Of a stretch of 64,000 bases of DNA, positions 21,731 to 36,600 are shown piece by piece. The stretch's first letter is position 1; every line of letters begins with the position of its first letter. Below the pieces are notes generated by a model. It was given only the letters and a program-made list of their open reading frames with translations, did no database searches and was not told where the DNA came from. The DNA is from Tyto alba (lineage: Eukaryota > Chordata > Aves > Strigiformes > Tytonidae). Position numbers and translations under genes: made by a program. The DNA lies in assembly GCF_018691265.1 (NCBI RefSeq), contig NW_024881313.1, positions 7,283,501-7,347,500 on the forward strand, written 5' to 3'.

Positions 21731-24700
21731 CTGAAGATAATATTATGTTCTCCTGGAGTCAGTCTTACCTTTCACGAATTCTTGAAGACAGTGATGGCAA
21801 TAAGAAGTTATGAATGTTTTAACCCTAGAACCACTGCACAGAAAATTTCTGAGGTAGATATTTAGATAATGAGTGAATGTGGAAATGATGACTCTCTGCT
21901 TTGACTCTTGGTTTAAGAAGAAGTAAATTAGGTAAATATTGTTAAAGGCAAAATTTACAAACCAGAAAAGAATAAAGGAGAATAACTTATCAGGAAGAAA
22001 ATTGTGTGACCAGTGTATTAGTATTCTTTGTAACTTTAACAGACTTTTCCTTCTAAATAATGTCAAAGCTTATTATAAGAAACTATTTAAATACTTATTA
22101 ATTTTCTTTACTAAAACTACATTATCATAAATTGCTGGTTGCACAAATTGCAACTGTTACTTGAAAGTTGACTGTCAATAAGTCAGTGGTCAAAAGAAGC
22201 TAAGAAGGTGAACAAAATGTTAGGATACAGGTAGTGAGATATAGATATATTTACACGTGACCAGCCCTTTTTATCCCCTTGCCTCACAATTTGTCCACTC
22301 TTGTTCCTCTCCAAATCACCTAAACTTCTCCTGTTTCCGACCCTCGGTTCCTCCCCTAAACATCCCACAGTAAATCCTGCTTTCTGCTTTTCTCCTGCAT
22401 CCTATGATGTATCCCACCCCTGGGCAGCATCCCGCCTTGGTGTGGAAGGCGCTGCTCGCAGCCCCTTGTCGTGATGGACACTGGGGCTGAGGCTCTGTGG
22501 GGACACCCTGGGGAGGGGCCTGGACAAGCTGTTTGTTCCTCAATGGTTCTTGGATCAGGTTCTTGCTTGCCACTCTGTGTTGTGTCTCTGTGCTCCTCTG
22601 AGCTTGGGGAGGTGGGCCTTCAGTGAGCTGATGGCCCCTGTGATGGGCCCGAGGGTAGCCTGGCAGGGTAGTTTTTGGGTTCCCCCTCCTGCCACCATCT
22701 CTCTAAGCATGTTTGTGGGTGTGCAGGTGAGCTTTGTCACACAACCGAGCACAGAATAGCTCTTCTGCCACAGGTGTGACTCCAGATACTAAAACAAACA
22801 ACAACAACAAAAATAGACATTTGGAACCTTTCAAATGTAACCGATCTTGGTTAGTGAAATTTAAACCTTTCCGGAATGCACTCATTTGCTGTTGGCCTTG
22901 TAGGCAAAGCTATCTCCTCTTGATGGTATGGGTTGTGGAAGGTCCAATGATTACTTGAATCTGTTCTTTCACCTGTTTTAAGGAAAAAGAGGTCAACCAA
23001 CCTGTGAAGGATATGTGCCATTTTACATTGGTTGTATTTCATTTTGGTATTTTTTTACCTTGTTTTTGAGTTGAATTATAATGGAAATGTAAAAAGTGCT
23101 TTCTGTTTTATAAAGGGCTTCTTGGAGATTGCCAAGACTCACCTCCAAAGTGTTAAAAGTCACATTCTAAATCATAAAAAAAGTCTCTTTTCATCAAGTT
23201 TTAGTTATTATGTGAGAGAAAAACGGAGATTGTTTTTGGATACTCCTTGGAATTATGTGATGCTATAAGAAGCTATTGCTAAGAAATAGGAGAGTTCAGG
23301 CTTTTCTGCTTGGCAAAAGAATGTGACCATGAACAGCTCTCCATCTGACTTAGAAGGGCGCCTTGATTTATAGCTGTATCTTTAAATTTTTATTTTAGAA
23401 CATGGGCACAGTTGCCCAACATCAAAGGCAGCTTTTCTAGGCTGCAGATTTATCGTACTTTGCTGTCTCAGTGGCTGCACATTGCAACAAGCAGCTCACG
23501 GAAGTGGACAGAGCCAGTGTGACACCATCTAGCCCATTCACGTTAGTCTTCAGATGAAGAACAACTGAAGAGTTTTAATGTCAGAGCTGTATCTCCTGTA
23601 AGGGTAGATAACAACCCTGAACTAGCTAGATGCATCAATAGCCTTCTGCTACTCTCTAGGCTGAACAGGAAACCTAATTCATCTCATGTGGTTTCCTGCT
23701 GAAATACATATTTGCAATGACAAATGTATGAGCACTGCAAAATTCAGTTACTAGATAGTGAAAGATATCTTTCATATTTTGGTACTTTTTCTACAATGAA
23801 ACATTAAACTTGCCAAGTAGGTGACTAAGCTCAACATAAAATATAACATGGAAATAGTTTCTCTCTTTACCTACTTGAAAAATAATAATTAAAATATAAT
23901 TAAGAGAAAGATATATAAGCTTTCTGTTTTAATGTGTATATTTTACATATTAAAAAATGGAAGATACTGTCACTGGAGTGAAGTCTGCCCTGAAGCTTTA
24001 CAAGGGCAGCTCACAGCGCTGGAGTAAGCACTGCACTGCTGCCTAGCTGAGATGACTAAAGAGCATTCACGGGGAGCCAGACTCTTTGGGTGCCATCAAG
24101 TCTTCCTCTGTGGGAATGTATGCAATCACTAGGGAGAGCTAAGGGCAGAAAACAGCTGGGCAATGGCTGCTGTAATCGCACGGTGGTACAGATGGAAGAT
24201 GCGGCTTTGAGCAGCTAAACTCTTTTGTCAGATTGACAGCAAATTATACCATAGGTAGAATTCCTTCATCCCCATTCCTACACTGACACTATCTATTTTT
24301 CCTGTTTCGAACAGAGAGTGAGAAGGGGAATGACAGGGATATCCAAAGTCAAACCTGACACCGTCTGTTTCATGTGACCAGCACATGCTTTGTGCAGAGT
24401 TCCTGCAGTCTCTCTGTAAAGCTGAGATGACCTTCTAACACAAGAAAGCAGGAAGCATCTCTGGAAGTAGAAACCTGGCACACTGGAGTTTATGCCAGTT
24501 TGATCCTTCTGTATCAGCTCCTGTATCAGAGGACATATTTGGGATTCCTTAGTTTCAACTCTTATTTAGAAATTATTCTTGTTTCGCCAGAGTTTATAAT
24601 CTCCCATTATTAGAATCACCTACCGTTAAAAAGACTTCAGAAACATTCAACGTTTATGTCTTCTCTCAGTTTGCTTGCTCATGACAACACTCCTGTCATA

Positions 24701-25655
24701 GTCAGAAAAGCTATGATCTTGCAAATCACAGTGAGCTATACCAATCTCGCTGGTTATTGCAGCACTAGTCATTACCAACTGCAGTGCTACAGTAACATTA
24801 GTCTAATTAAAGTCTTCTGGGTTCAGCATTTAGTTTTATGTGCTGATTCACAGCCACATACTTACCTGCGCCGGGTGCATATTCAGCCGTGTGGTTTCAC
24901 AGCTACCTTTAGCCCATTTGAGGAGGTGTTCTTCCAAAAAGAACGATTCTCCTCCTCGCCCCGGTGTGCGTCACCACTGACTCCCTCGTGGTACTACTGA
25001 CGCTTGTGTGGCCATGCAGTGACTCAGTAACTCACTTAACCCAGCTGGAAAAAACAATCACAAAAAAAGGTATTTTCTCAGCTAGGTCAGCAACCTGTTT
25101 CATCTGCCTGTGCTGACAAAGCAGCGCAGCCCCAGCACAAAGGGAAGGTGAGCTGATGTGGCCAGGCAGAGACTGGAATTGCACCTTTCAGCAGCAGTGG
25201 AGATCAGCTACAAGAGATGTGAAACCACACCTTCACCGTGGGGTTAGCAGAATACCTCTGCACCAATTTTCCTTACTATCATGAGGTCTCTTCTTCTCTC
25301 CCTCCTTCATAATAGGCTCAGCCGTGCTGTGAGACTGTACTTGTAGCATAGCTGAAAAGAGATGCATGTGCTGTTTGGACTCTTGAGCTGCCTTTGCTGA
25401 CAGCATGAGCCACACAAGTACCTTATTGCTGCTACTTTAGCTCAAGTTCCAGGCCCAAACTCCACATTTATCCACGCTGGTTTTCAATTCAACTTGTATA
25501 TAAGGACAAATTGACTGATGTGCTAGGAAAGGAAATACAAGTAGGAGTTGTGGACCAAAAAAATTAGTCTGACCTTCCAAAACCACGTGGGGAAGAGCTA
25601 GCTTAAGTTACACAAAGAATTAAGCCCAGAATGAGGGATGCCTCACAAGGACTCT

Positions 25656-25717
25656 GCATGAGACATGGTATACCAGCAGCATCAGGGCATGAGACATGGT
25701 ATACCAGCAGCATCAGG
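25656..25717. repeat. 31-bp tandem duplication (2 copies)
   Basis: The unit beginning gcatgagacatggtatacca at 25656-25686 is repeated exactly at 25687-25717. The identity of the copies points to a recent local duplication. Confidence 0.95.
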
Positions 25718-26141
25718 ACGTGTGATGGCCTCATAGAGATTTTAAAGGATATTATTTGGATTTCATACAGTATGTGGATGAACCTAGAAATAAATAATAG
25801 GGATGAAACAATTATCATTGCTTCTCGAAATGCTTTTGAAAGTTGATCCTCTGTCTACCATGTTGCTGATACAAATATTTACAAGGAGAGGATAATTCTG
25901 CTTTAACTAATACAACACAGTAACATTCCCCGGAGAGCTGCTATGGCATGTGAGAATAGCAGGTCTAGTATGCTCTTTGGCCTTACTCCCAGCCATTTCT
26001 CTTATGCCAGCATTGGAACTGAGTGATCATGCACTGGTATTCCAATGGCTTTACAAGTCTCAAGGTATTCTGTAATTTGGAGAAGCTCCCTGGCTGGAAA
26101 TTTTGTATTGTTTAAAAACTTTAGGTCTAAAGTCTGTCAGC

Positions 26142-26160
26142 TTTTTTTTTTTTTTTTTTT
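26142..26160 (+). repeat. T19 homopolymer
   Basis: A run of 19 T followed by AAATTACAG. No adjacent retroposed gene was recognised on the complementary strand. Confidence 0.9.
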
Positions 26161-29100
26161 AAATTACAGACACTTCGTTATTTGTTTTCAAGAAAAAAAC
26201 AGTTCGTGATCAGCCCAGTACCTCCCAGCCACACACACAGGTTAAGGACTATCATTGCTACATCGTGGTGTTTGGCTTTTGTGGAAGGGATACTTGTGCC
26301 ATTAGCTGTGCCTGCAGTTTGGGGAGAACCTGTCAAGGTTGCTGTTAGCCTAAGTGTCTGATCTTCTAGTCCACCAGAAGAAGACCCCAAAATGTGTCTG
26401 GGATGTGACTCATCAGCAGATATGGTACACACTCCAGAAGAGAACCACTGAAAGTATCACTTTAGCATGAACAAACCTGCCCTGCCTTCTGATATTTTTA
26501 GTCTGTAGTTACTATTAGTAAAGGAACATGATAAAGACAAGAGCGAGCAGTGAATTGAAGTGAGCTCAGCGACCAAGAAAGCCTTACTCCCCAGTCCCTT
26601 GCTCCCACTCTTCCTCATGCATGTGTCCCTGTCCCCTCAAGCCCCCTCCCTTCCTTGTTCCAGCCCTGACAGTACGCAGGCTTTGCTGTAAGCTGACCTG
26701 ACTCACCGCTGGGTTGCTGCACTTGATTTCTGCTGTTTTAGTGACTGAAACTGGCTCCCAGAAGTACCTCGCTAGCTCTGGAGCTGGCGTGCTGTGAACA
26801 GCGGGAGTGAGTGGTTAGCGCTGGGGCAGAAGGGGAGGGTGGGAAGGGCAGGGGGCAGAGCGTGCATCAGCCGTGGTGGGGTGTTAATTCAGCTCAGCAG
26901 AGCTGTGAAACCCTTCCTCGAAGCTCAGCAATCTGTCTTGCAAGCAAAGGCAATGAAAACACCTATCAGTAAGGTTCTATAAACCGTGGTTAACAGGGTG
27001 GCTACAATTACTAATGAAGGCAAAAACTGGAAGATAATGTTATTCAAGTCTTTATTCACTACAGATGTACCACTGATAATAGAGTTATATGCAGTTGAAA
27101 CATAATTGGAACACTGAGGAAAGCTTAAGCTATTTATAGTATTTAATAATTAATTATTAGTAAAAAGTGCACTGATTGTAGTATTAATTTTCCTATTTCA
27201 TTAATGCTTCTATTTCTTAATTAATAATGCAATAGCTTTTTTTTTTTTTGTAGAGCACCTTTTTTTTGCATAACTCCCATTTTGCATCAGAATTTAATCA
27301 AGATCTTTCTCTTGTTCATAAAAAATGCATACATACCCACATACATACATTCTGAACAATTACTTGAGACTCTACATGTTGTAATCTACCGGACCCCCTC
27401 ATAAAGGGGATCTTATCCCTAAATGCTTGTTCCAGGATGTGTGAGACACCTCTAATTTTTTACATTCTTATGCTCATAACACTCTGGTAAAATCAGAGAG
27501 ATTTATTACCCCAGTACAGCTGGGATATCACAGAACAGAGGTGTTAAAATCTGTATTCAGGAAAGATATTTAAGTGCATGGATCTCACTATCTGACTTGC
27601 CTACAGTGGTAAGAAAAGCCTTTGTGGAACAGGTGCTGAGCTGCCAGACCTAAGAGGATCTTCCTTACTACTGGACTTTATTGTCTCATTAAGATTGCAT
27701 CAAAGAGTTCATTTAAAGCTAGGTTTAGAGTACTTTGTTGAATGTGTAGAAAAATTTTCATCCAAGGCGAGTTTTGGATATAGGTCATGGGAGGGCAGAA
27801 AGGATGTAAAATAGCTGCTGATGCATATGATGCCTTTTATGACTAAGGAAAATGAAAGCTGTAAAGTTTTGAAAAAAATAATATGCATGACATCAAAACC
27901 AGGCTTAAATTAAGGAATACTGGATTATGCTGAAGCCCTGAGGGACCAAAGTCAGGAGAGCTGAGACATTCCTCAGGGAGAAAAAAAAAAAAAAAAGAGA
28001 GAGAGGCTCCATAGATAAATTTAGTATTGCTTTAGAACAAATTGTTGTTGCTACTCGGAAAGCCAGTGTGGTGACAGCCTTTTCACCTATTTGGAATGTA
28101 TAGCATGAAAAAAAAAAAAAAAAGTCAGTTTTAAGGTTAAATCTAAACTATTAAGAAACAGGATGCTGTTATCTTTGTGTTATAGGCTTGCTTTGCTATA
28201 TTAATATAACAGTTCTCAGTGTTTCGTATCATTTATGAATATAATCACAGCTCTAAATTTTGTAGCTTTATTTTATATGAAATCAGTTTGATGGAGATAT
28301 TTAGAAGGAGTTTGCATGCATTTGTTATGGCTAAGAAAGGAAATTTAAAATGGAAGTACATAAAGAGTGAAGCAAATAGTTTTTAAAGAAATTTTCCCTG
28401 ACATGAACAGAATTCTTGATGGGACTAATTTCCTATGCTGGCTGTAGGAGACCAGCCTTAAGGAACAAATAAGTTGAATTCCTAACAGATGACATACAAA
28501 AAATGTAGATAGAAGATACTTTATTCTGATGTGCCTTGTTCTGAGACTTTTAAATATCACCGGTAACAGAATAGGACCTCAGAGCTGTGCATCATGTTCC
28601 CCAGGCTTATCTGTGGTGTGCAGATACACACATGGCTATGTTGACGTAGCCTCCTGGGAATGGTCCTAAGGTTGACCTCATGGTCTGCTCTCAGGATGCT
28701 CAGAAGTGCTGCCCACTGGTAGCCCACAGAAGTTGTCAGGCTTTGCATGAACCAGCTTCAGGCACAGCAAGGTAGAAAGAGGTGAAGAATGCTATACTTA
28801 CAGCCTGCTGTAAGTCACTTTCAGACTGGTGTATAGCTGGTTGCCCTGTGGATCTTCAAAATCATGTAATTATTTGTTACTATTTTTATCTAAGCATTAA
28901 GGTTGTTAAACCTGGACAAAATGGACAACACGCAGCAGTCTCACATTACAGAATACAGTTTTAGCTCAACAAATCTTTATATTTTCATAGCATAGTAACA
29001 GGCTTTTTATTTTAATTTTTATTAACAAAATTTTATTAATAAACTGGTTTTATGAAATGCAGGGTGTATAGAAAGTCAATATTTAAATGTTGTTATTTCA

Positions 29101-29729
29101 ACAGTCCTATGGGTAATGTGTTTTCTATTCAAAATATTTTGGTTTTATTTGGTGCTATAATAATAAATTATTCTTTTCATGACGTCTGGAGTATTTGATT
29201 TAATAAGTGAGAACTAGATTTAAATGCCAGAATTTAAAACAGATAGTATTAGGTAGCCTTGAAACAGCACAAAATACTAAATACATAAAAATGGTCAGAA
29301 AGCAGCAATATATTATAAAAAGGAAAAACATGTGCTGAACATATGCAGTGGGTTTTGTTTGGTCTTATATGTGTCCAGGTTAATACCATTCCAGCGATTT
29401 TACAAATACAATCTGTTTTCACTGTATTTCATCTTTCTTCCTTCTCATCACTATTATTACTGGCAATACTCACACAGGTAAACACTGACACGTTTGGGAA
29501 AAACAGAGGATGAATTTTTCCAAGGTATGTTTCCAGAAGTCTCTGGGCTTTTTTAACGTCTCATTGCCCGCTGAGAATGGGAGGTCTTGTTCCTCCTGTG
29601 CCCAGAGGGCCTCCTTGCAAGTCTCTCTTCTATAATCACTGGCTGTGACCACACAGTCCTTTCTCCTTCTCTTCTTACTCTAATACTCATCAGTCCCATT
29701 CCCAAGCCAACTAACACAGAGTATGTTGC

Positions 29730-29734
29730 TTTTT

Positions 29735-29767
<33 letters not shown>
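29730..29767 (+). repeat. T homopolymer (about 37 T with one C)
   Basis: Six T, one C, then 31 T. It could be the reversed poly-A tail of an insertion, but the flank to the right (29768-29940) is not a sequence I recognise. Confidence 0.9.
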
Positions 29768-30454
29768 CCCCTGGGCTTGTGTGCTGGGTTCCTGAGCTGC
29801 ACAGGGTCACAGAGAGGCCTCTGGTGCTACTTACATGGTGGGACCAGGTGGTGGGGAGCATGGAGGAGGAGAAAGACAAGGAGGCATTTTCCTTTTCAGT
29901 GGAAGCGAGTGGTTTCAACAACTCACCCTGTTTAAAGTAACTTGACCTTCCAAGTAGATTTAGTGAAAAAAGGAAAAGGCTTTTTTTGCTAAGTCAATTA
30001 GGGTGAAGACAGAGAGGGAGGGGAGCTGCTGGTGGGACTCGTTCTCTGCAATTCTGTCAATGTTCACACTATCAGTGCCAGCTCTTCACAGCAGCCTAGC
30101 AAAGTTTTGAGGGCTGAGCAAGTCTTCTCCCAGCAGTCTCATGACCTACTGAGGTTATAGTTCAAAGCACACCGAGCACCTATTGAGCTGTATGTCTAGT
30201 CTCTGTGTATTACATAGTGTTCAGAGCAAGTGGGAAAGTGAAATGACAAGAAAGCAGAACTATTTTTCAGCTTCTCAGGCTTCTGTTCCAGATGGGATAA
30301 CATGGCTTGTTCCTTCCACCAAGCATGCTAGAAACTGCAGCTCCTCCACTTCCTCATGAACTAGCCTCTCACGGTTCAGGGTGAAGGTATGTATGGCTGC
30401 AGGCAGTGATAAGGGTCAGATGTAGGTCAGTAAAGGCATGAAAACAAGCTAAAG

Positions 30455-30650
30455 CAGAGCCAAAGGCTTCCTCGAGAGGTGGTCAATGTCCCAAGCCTGT
30501 CAGGGTTTAATAGGCATTTGGACAATGCCCTTAATAATATGCTTTAACTTGTGGTCAGCCCTGAAGTAATCAGGCGGTTGGGCTGAATGATCCTTGTAGG
30601 TTCCTTCCAACTGAACAAAGAAACAGAAAATAAATAAAATAAAACTTTAG
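30455..30650 (+). mobile_element. CR1-type LINE 3'-end fragment
   Basis: A plus-strand CR1 3'UTR. Recognisable blocks are ctcgagaggtggtcaatgtc, ggcatttggacaatgccctt, gtcagccctgaagtaatcag and the terminus tgtaggttccttccaactga followed by an A-rich tail. The terminus is of the '-ccaactgaac-' type, the same subfamily type as the fragment at 50037-50095 and different from the '-ccaacccaaacc-' type at 19360 and 38340. Confidence 0.85.
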
Positions 30651-33600
30651 GGTGCCTGATCGTCCAAGGCATGTTGGGCCAACTGGGGACACTCTTGCAC
30701 ACTGGGCTGTGTAAAGATGACCTCTCAGGTCAGCCCACTGGCCCCTTCCAGTTAGCTCCCCTGCCAACTTCAGAGGAGGTACAAGAAGGGATTAGGTTTA
30801 TAGACAACTCTTTCAGATGCAAAAACATTAATTTTGCCCTAATGAAGTACTGTTTAAAAAATGGGCAGTTTTCTCTTTTAAAGGAAAATAACAAGTAACT
30901 TAATAAGTTATTTAAATGGATATTAATGCTATCAAGAAGCACAAGTTTCAAGAGGCTGTAAGCAATGTCACTTGTAGCTATCAGACACCTTAAATATGTG
31001 TGATTAGGCTTGAAGAGGAAGAATAACAAGTGTGACTTTTTAAAGTAAAAAAGCCAATGGCTTTTCTTTTCAGCACTGAAAAGATGGGATCCAGTACTTT
31101 GGCATTTAACAACAGTTATTTTTCTCTGTGCTGGGTTGAAAGGAAGAGTAAATGAGAGAATGACAAGCTCAGAACCCAGATCCTTCTGTTAGCTTATTGA
31201 GGTGGGAAAAAAAAGAATGGTTATTATGAAGAAGAGATAAGTTACATGTGTATCAGATTGCAAGCACAAAAGATTATTTTCTAATGGCAGATAGCAAAGC
31301 CAATTTACCAATATTTTCTGGAAGCATTGTATTTTCATTTTATGAGTCAGGTGCTTCCAGAGAATATCAGAAATTATTTCAGTTGTTTCTTCAGTGTCTA
31401 TACATAGACAGATTGGCCTAACCGCGTTAAAAAAGCACAAGCCCTGATTCCTTGAGCTGCATTCAGTTTCTGACTGCACTATTTGCATAAGGCAAATATG
31501 AAGACTTTTTACTTAATTTAAAGTCATTCTTAATGTTGCAATTTTGTTAGTGCTTCTCTGCTTTACTCAAGCTAGGATGAACTCTCCAAAGCAGCCTGGG
31601 CTTAGACTGATCGGAAGTTCTGATCACGGCACAGATATTGGGATAGGCTCCGGTTTGCCACGTAAGTAAAAACCTGTTTAGTTAGTAGGAGTGTACAGCT
31701 TTCTTGTGGCTTCCTCTTGTAACCTGTCTGTACCAGTCAGGCCAAATGCAAAGCAGCAACAGAAGTCATAGTCATTTGGGGTAATGATAGTCTTGAGTGG
31801 GGAGAGGGAGGTGGAGGAAGCTGAAGGATGTGGAAGTGATCAGGAGAGAATGAGGCACAGAAAGGCTGTGGTGACATGGCCCTGCAAAACTCCCACTGAC
31901 GCAAACTCACCAAAGGACTCTTGGTAACCACGTTCTGCCCTTGGGCTCTCCAGCTTTCTCTCAGCAAGGTGGTCTGTCCAGTCTTTCCTTAGCCACAGCT
32001 CTGTATTTGTTACCACTGTAAGGAAAGGAAACCTAAACCTGCTCCTTTAAATACCCAGAACCAGGACAAACAACCCCTTGGGAGGATGTGCCCTAACATT
32101 TCCATCTACTTCAGAGTGAAAACAGGTGTCTCCTGAAGAAATTTCCAGGCAGATGAGGAAAAGAGACTGAAGATAGATAAACAATGGATTATTCTCCTTT
32201 AACTGTGTAGTAGCATAGAAATACCAGAAATTATTTGGCATTTCCACAGTCACGGGCACCATGTGGCCACAGATCAGAATAACTCCTTTCCAACCAATTT
32301 TTGCGACAGCATTGTCTCAGCTGACAAAAGAGCTAATAAGCTGATGGCAAAACAGGAATAATTTGGTGTATATAAATACATCATTGTAGCATGGCTATAT
32401 CCTGGAACACTATATGTCACAAACAGATGATGCATACGTGAGAGATGACGGATAACACTACTGCAAACATTTGTTGGCTCTGCAGAAGCCATCTCATCAT
32501 TTTCTATATTTTTCTTGAGTGTCAGCAACATAAACATTGCAGGAGTTTTGTTCTAAAATTATTAGAATTATTGTTATTAAGCATCCCATTTTGCATGCTG
32601 TCTTATACTTGACAGTTCACTACAGACACCTCTGCATAAACTTCACTAGGTTTTATCTCAAATTTTCGTATTTTTAACCCTCTTTGCAAATTAAATTTTC
32701 CACTTATTCAGGTAAGAGAAAGATTGTTTTTTCTTTTTAAGGGATAGCACAGTTGCTGGCACTGTTTTAATCCAAGTAGAGCAAACTTGCCTAATAAAAA
32801 ATAGAAAGATCATGTTTTCTATCAGTGTTAGGTCTGTACATATCTTTGTACAACTCAACTGTATATGAAGCCAATACGTTTACATACTTGGGCCTTTTAT
32901 TGCTAGTATTTACTATGTGATAACTATTTGGGATAAGATCCTGACCAGCATGTGAAAACGTAGATACACAAAGAGGTTGACTATGTAGCTGTAATTGATT
33001 GATTGAACTTACAAAAGCTTTTCAAATGTACTTTAAAAAAATTTAGTAGCAGTGGGATTAATTTCTATAGGAAGTTTGTAAGGAAATAAAAGATTTTTTT
33101 GTCTTAAAAGTTGCTGCATAAGTGTTACCTGTTGTTTGACATAAAATCTGTGACATACTTTATAAATTTCTAATGTCTTCTTCAAAGAGTTACTATCTTC
33201 TAGTAGCCTGGATCAAAGATTCTACATTTGACTGTAAGACTGGGAAAGGCAGTCACCAAAACTCATGTGTGTATCCTTTCCTTTGCTGAAAAAAAATCTA
33301 TTCAATTTGCTATTGTGCTATTTTGCTGACAAACAGAATCACATTTGGAAGATAATTTCCTTCAAAATAGAAACATTGATCCATTACCTAAAATAGACCA
33401 CATTTTTAGATTCAGTCCTCCTCCCCATTTTAATTTTAGAGTTTATTATTGGTACTAGTGGTTTTAAATAGGTTGGTTTTGTGGCAGAATCCCACATACA
33501 CGTGACTTCTGGCAAAAATAGCTCTGGGCAAAAAAATTGCAAAAATGAAGACCAGCATAAAGCTAGGGTGAAAATATCTTCTGTGTACAGACACTAAGTG

Positions 33601-36600
33601 CAGAGAGTGAGTCAGTCTGGAGAGGGAAATTTAGGGAGAAAGGAAGGCAGTTTTCAAAAAGATGACATCGTAGTCTCTAGAAATCATTTTCTAGTGCATC
33701 TGTGGCAGTGACTCAGTAGAAGAGAATGAGCAGTAACCATCACTTATGGCTTCTGGACTTTCCTCATAACCTTGACTCTAGAAATAGATTGTACTTGCTC
33801 TAATATGTACCCACCAGCAGCCATCCCACCTACTGAAGACAGGAACAGCAGATCACCCGCCATTCCAGTGCAAATACCGAGAAGGATATGTCACACCCAT
33901 CTTGGGCAAAATCCCCTAATTGTCTGCTAAAAGCATTTACACTTGTTCACTCTGTGGTTTTCCATGTTTGAATTACTCTTCTAGTGAGGGAGCTACAAGT
34001 ATGTGCAATTATTATGCTGTATCTGTGGTGACAATTTGAATACTTTTTAACCAGTTATTTTCTCAAATTTTGGTGACTGGCCTTTTCAGAAACTGTGTTA
34101 AGCAAACTAACCATTTCTGAGTCAGAATTAACATAATGAGATCATGAAGCAGTTCAACTGTGCATGCAGAAGGACTGGTAATAGTGGGATGGTAGTACAC
34201 AGATACCGAATTCAGGGCTTCAGGTTCTTGGAAGCAAATAGAAGCTATTGATTTCTTCATTGAATCTACTCTTTCCTTTTTCTGCAACCTACCAGTCATT
34301 ATCAAGGTCTGAAGGCAAATGAATGAGCCGGCTTCCTTCAGGCTCTAGCAGGAGAGTGACAGCTTTTTCCAACAACCGTCCCTCCTAGTCTTAGAGGTCA
34401 TGTTACTGACTAACAGCCCATATGCATTAGGTTCAGTTTAGTCATCTAAATTATTCCGAGTCTTTATCATGCGTCTTAGACTTTACTGTAATTGCCTAAT
34501 TTAATGTAATTAAAGCATTTGTCTCCAATATCAATGTAAATAGCAACATCTTGCTGAAAAATAACCAGATGATGTTGATAACCAGATGGCCTGTGAACCC
34601 CTGACTGCGCAGGGCAGCAGAAGAGGGGTAGGAGAAGGAATTAAGGGTGGGAAAATCATAGAAAGCCCTTGAAAAGAAGAAGAAGAAGAAGATATGAAGT
34701 GGATATGATAAAAATTCTGCCACTATTTTTTTCCAGAAAATTCACCAGGTAAATGGAAAACAGGGCCAGGACAGTGGTAGACATGTCTGAGCACTGGCAC
34801 TTTCCTTAGCAGCCCATGGGACGAGTTTTGTGAAGAAGCAGGTAGTTGGTCAATGGTGCCTGTTTTACCTGATCTGTCATTTCTAGCAGGGGAGAAGATG
34901 AGGTTTACTGAAAGTATGCATTACCTCTGCTTTTCAAAAACCAGATTGCAGCATGAAAGTCATACAGGTCCCTGGAAGATCTGTCTCCACCTACGGATAT
35001 ACAGGTGATAAGTACTTACTCCAACTGTATAGCTGCCTGGTCTTCAACGCTGGTTACGTGGTGTCTCTGTATGCATGAGAGAAAATATGGCTGAAGACTT
35101 GTACAGACTAATATGACAGCTCTAGAGAGCAGTTATTGTACCCCAGGAAATTCTCCCAAACTAGGAGCATCCTGATCCATTTCAGAACGTTCCTAAGCAC
35201 AGATCAGGAACTGGGCACCAGAAGCCTTTTAACAACTGAGAGTACTGTGAAACAGGGCTTTTTGCCTGTGTGTTTGTTTAGAAACTACTTTTCTAAAGGT
35301 AATCAAGATATTTTCTACCTTGAAGTATGTGGGTTCTGATCCAAACCCCAGCCAGATTACAGAGTTCATCGCGAAATGCAGTGTTTTCTTCCCTTCTATA
35401 TCATTCCAGCACAGAGATAAGCACCATGGGTTCCCATTTAATCCAATACATTAAATCCAATACAACAACAATGGCAGTTGAGACCACTCAGTTGAGAATT
35501 GTCCCTCTTAAAGTAGATAAATGGTAAGTTGTAACATAATGTTCATAAAATCTTTAGTACTTAGTAAAGCTGCAAATAATGTCTTCTTTTCTGAAGTGGC
35601 TCTAGTCCTAGAGGCATTATTTGACAGTCTAGTAATAAAAAGTCTTATTAACATGCCTGTGAAAGAAAGGTATACAGAAAGAGCTTAAATGCACTTTGCC
35701 ATAGGAAAATTTACTAGCTGTGTACCTTCATGAGTCACATATGTTGAATATAGTATTTACGATGAGGTTAAGAACCAAGATATATTAATAAGTAAATGAA
35801 AATTACTTATGCTGTCTTTTTGCAATTAATCTCTGGCATAAATCTGGAATAAGATTCATAGAAATTTCAACACGAAAACCTGAAATATAAGATTAATAGC
35901 CTGAAATTGTGTACTGCTGTTGAATTGTAGGTAGAAATATTGTATCTTTAAATGTAATTAATTTAATTCAAATTCTACATACATAAATAATGAATGTTCT
36001 GCAGAACAGTATTAAGAAAAAATAAATGGATTAACACATACTGCAGGCCTTGGAACACAACATTAGTATTGCTGTAACAAACATAGGTGTAGGGAGATTC
36101 TAACTGAGGGAAGGTTTGCTGTAACAAACATAGGTGTAGGGAGATTCTAACTTCCCTTTAAAAAGAAGTCATCACACTATAATTTTTTACTTTTTTTAAA
36201 AAATCCTTGCAAAAAAAAGTAAAATCTTTACTTTAAAGCACACCTAATTAATTTCCATCCTTGACTATGTTTTATTACTCGTTTCTGAATAATGAAAGCA
36301 CTGCATAGTGAAAGCACTTTTGAGAAGCAGGAAGAGGAAATGTGTGTCATGCCAGCATATTTCCATGATTTAAAAACCCCTAAGAGACCGTGAACCACAT
36401 TACAGCCTATACTGGTATTTTAAAATGTTATTGTTTGAATTTTTTTCAGTGATGATGGGACAGGTCATGTTTGTTTCATATGCTGTTGTTTCTATTAAAA
36501 TAAACCTATAGAAGCAGATACAACCAACCAATTGATTAACAAAGGGCAGTGCTACAGAAGGATACTTTGGGTCTCAGGCAGGATGTCAGTTTGCCAGACT

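Larger units (their letters stand above)
21731..30454. other. Gene-desert segment, no gene recognised
   Basis: About 8.7 kb of mostly AT-rich DNA. It contains a 31-bp tandem duplication (25656-25717), T runs at 26142-26160 and 29730-29767, A runs near 27980 and 28110, and a moderately GC-rich patch at 22380-22760. No open frame longer than 122 codons occurs, and none resembles a known protein. This may be regulatory landscape between SP4 and SP8, by inference from vertebrate gene order. Confidence 0.55.
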
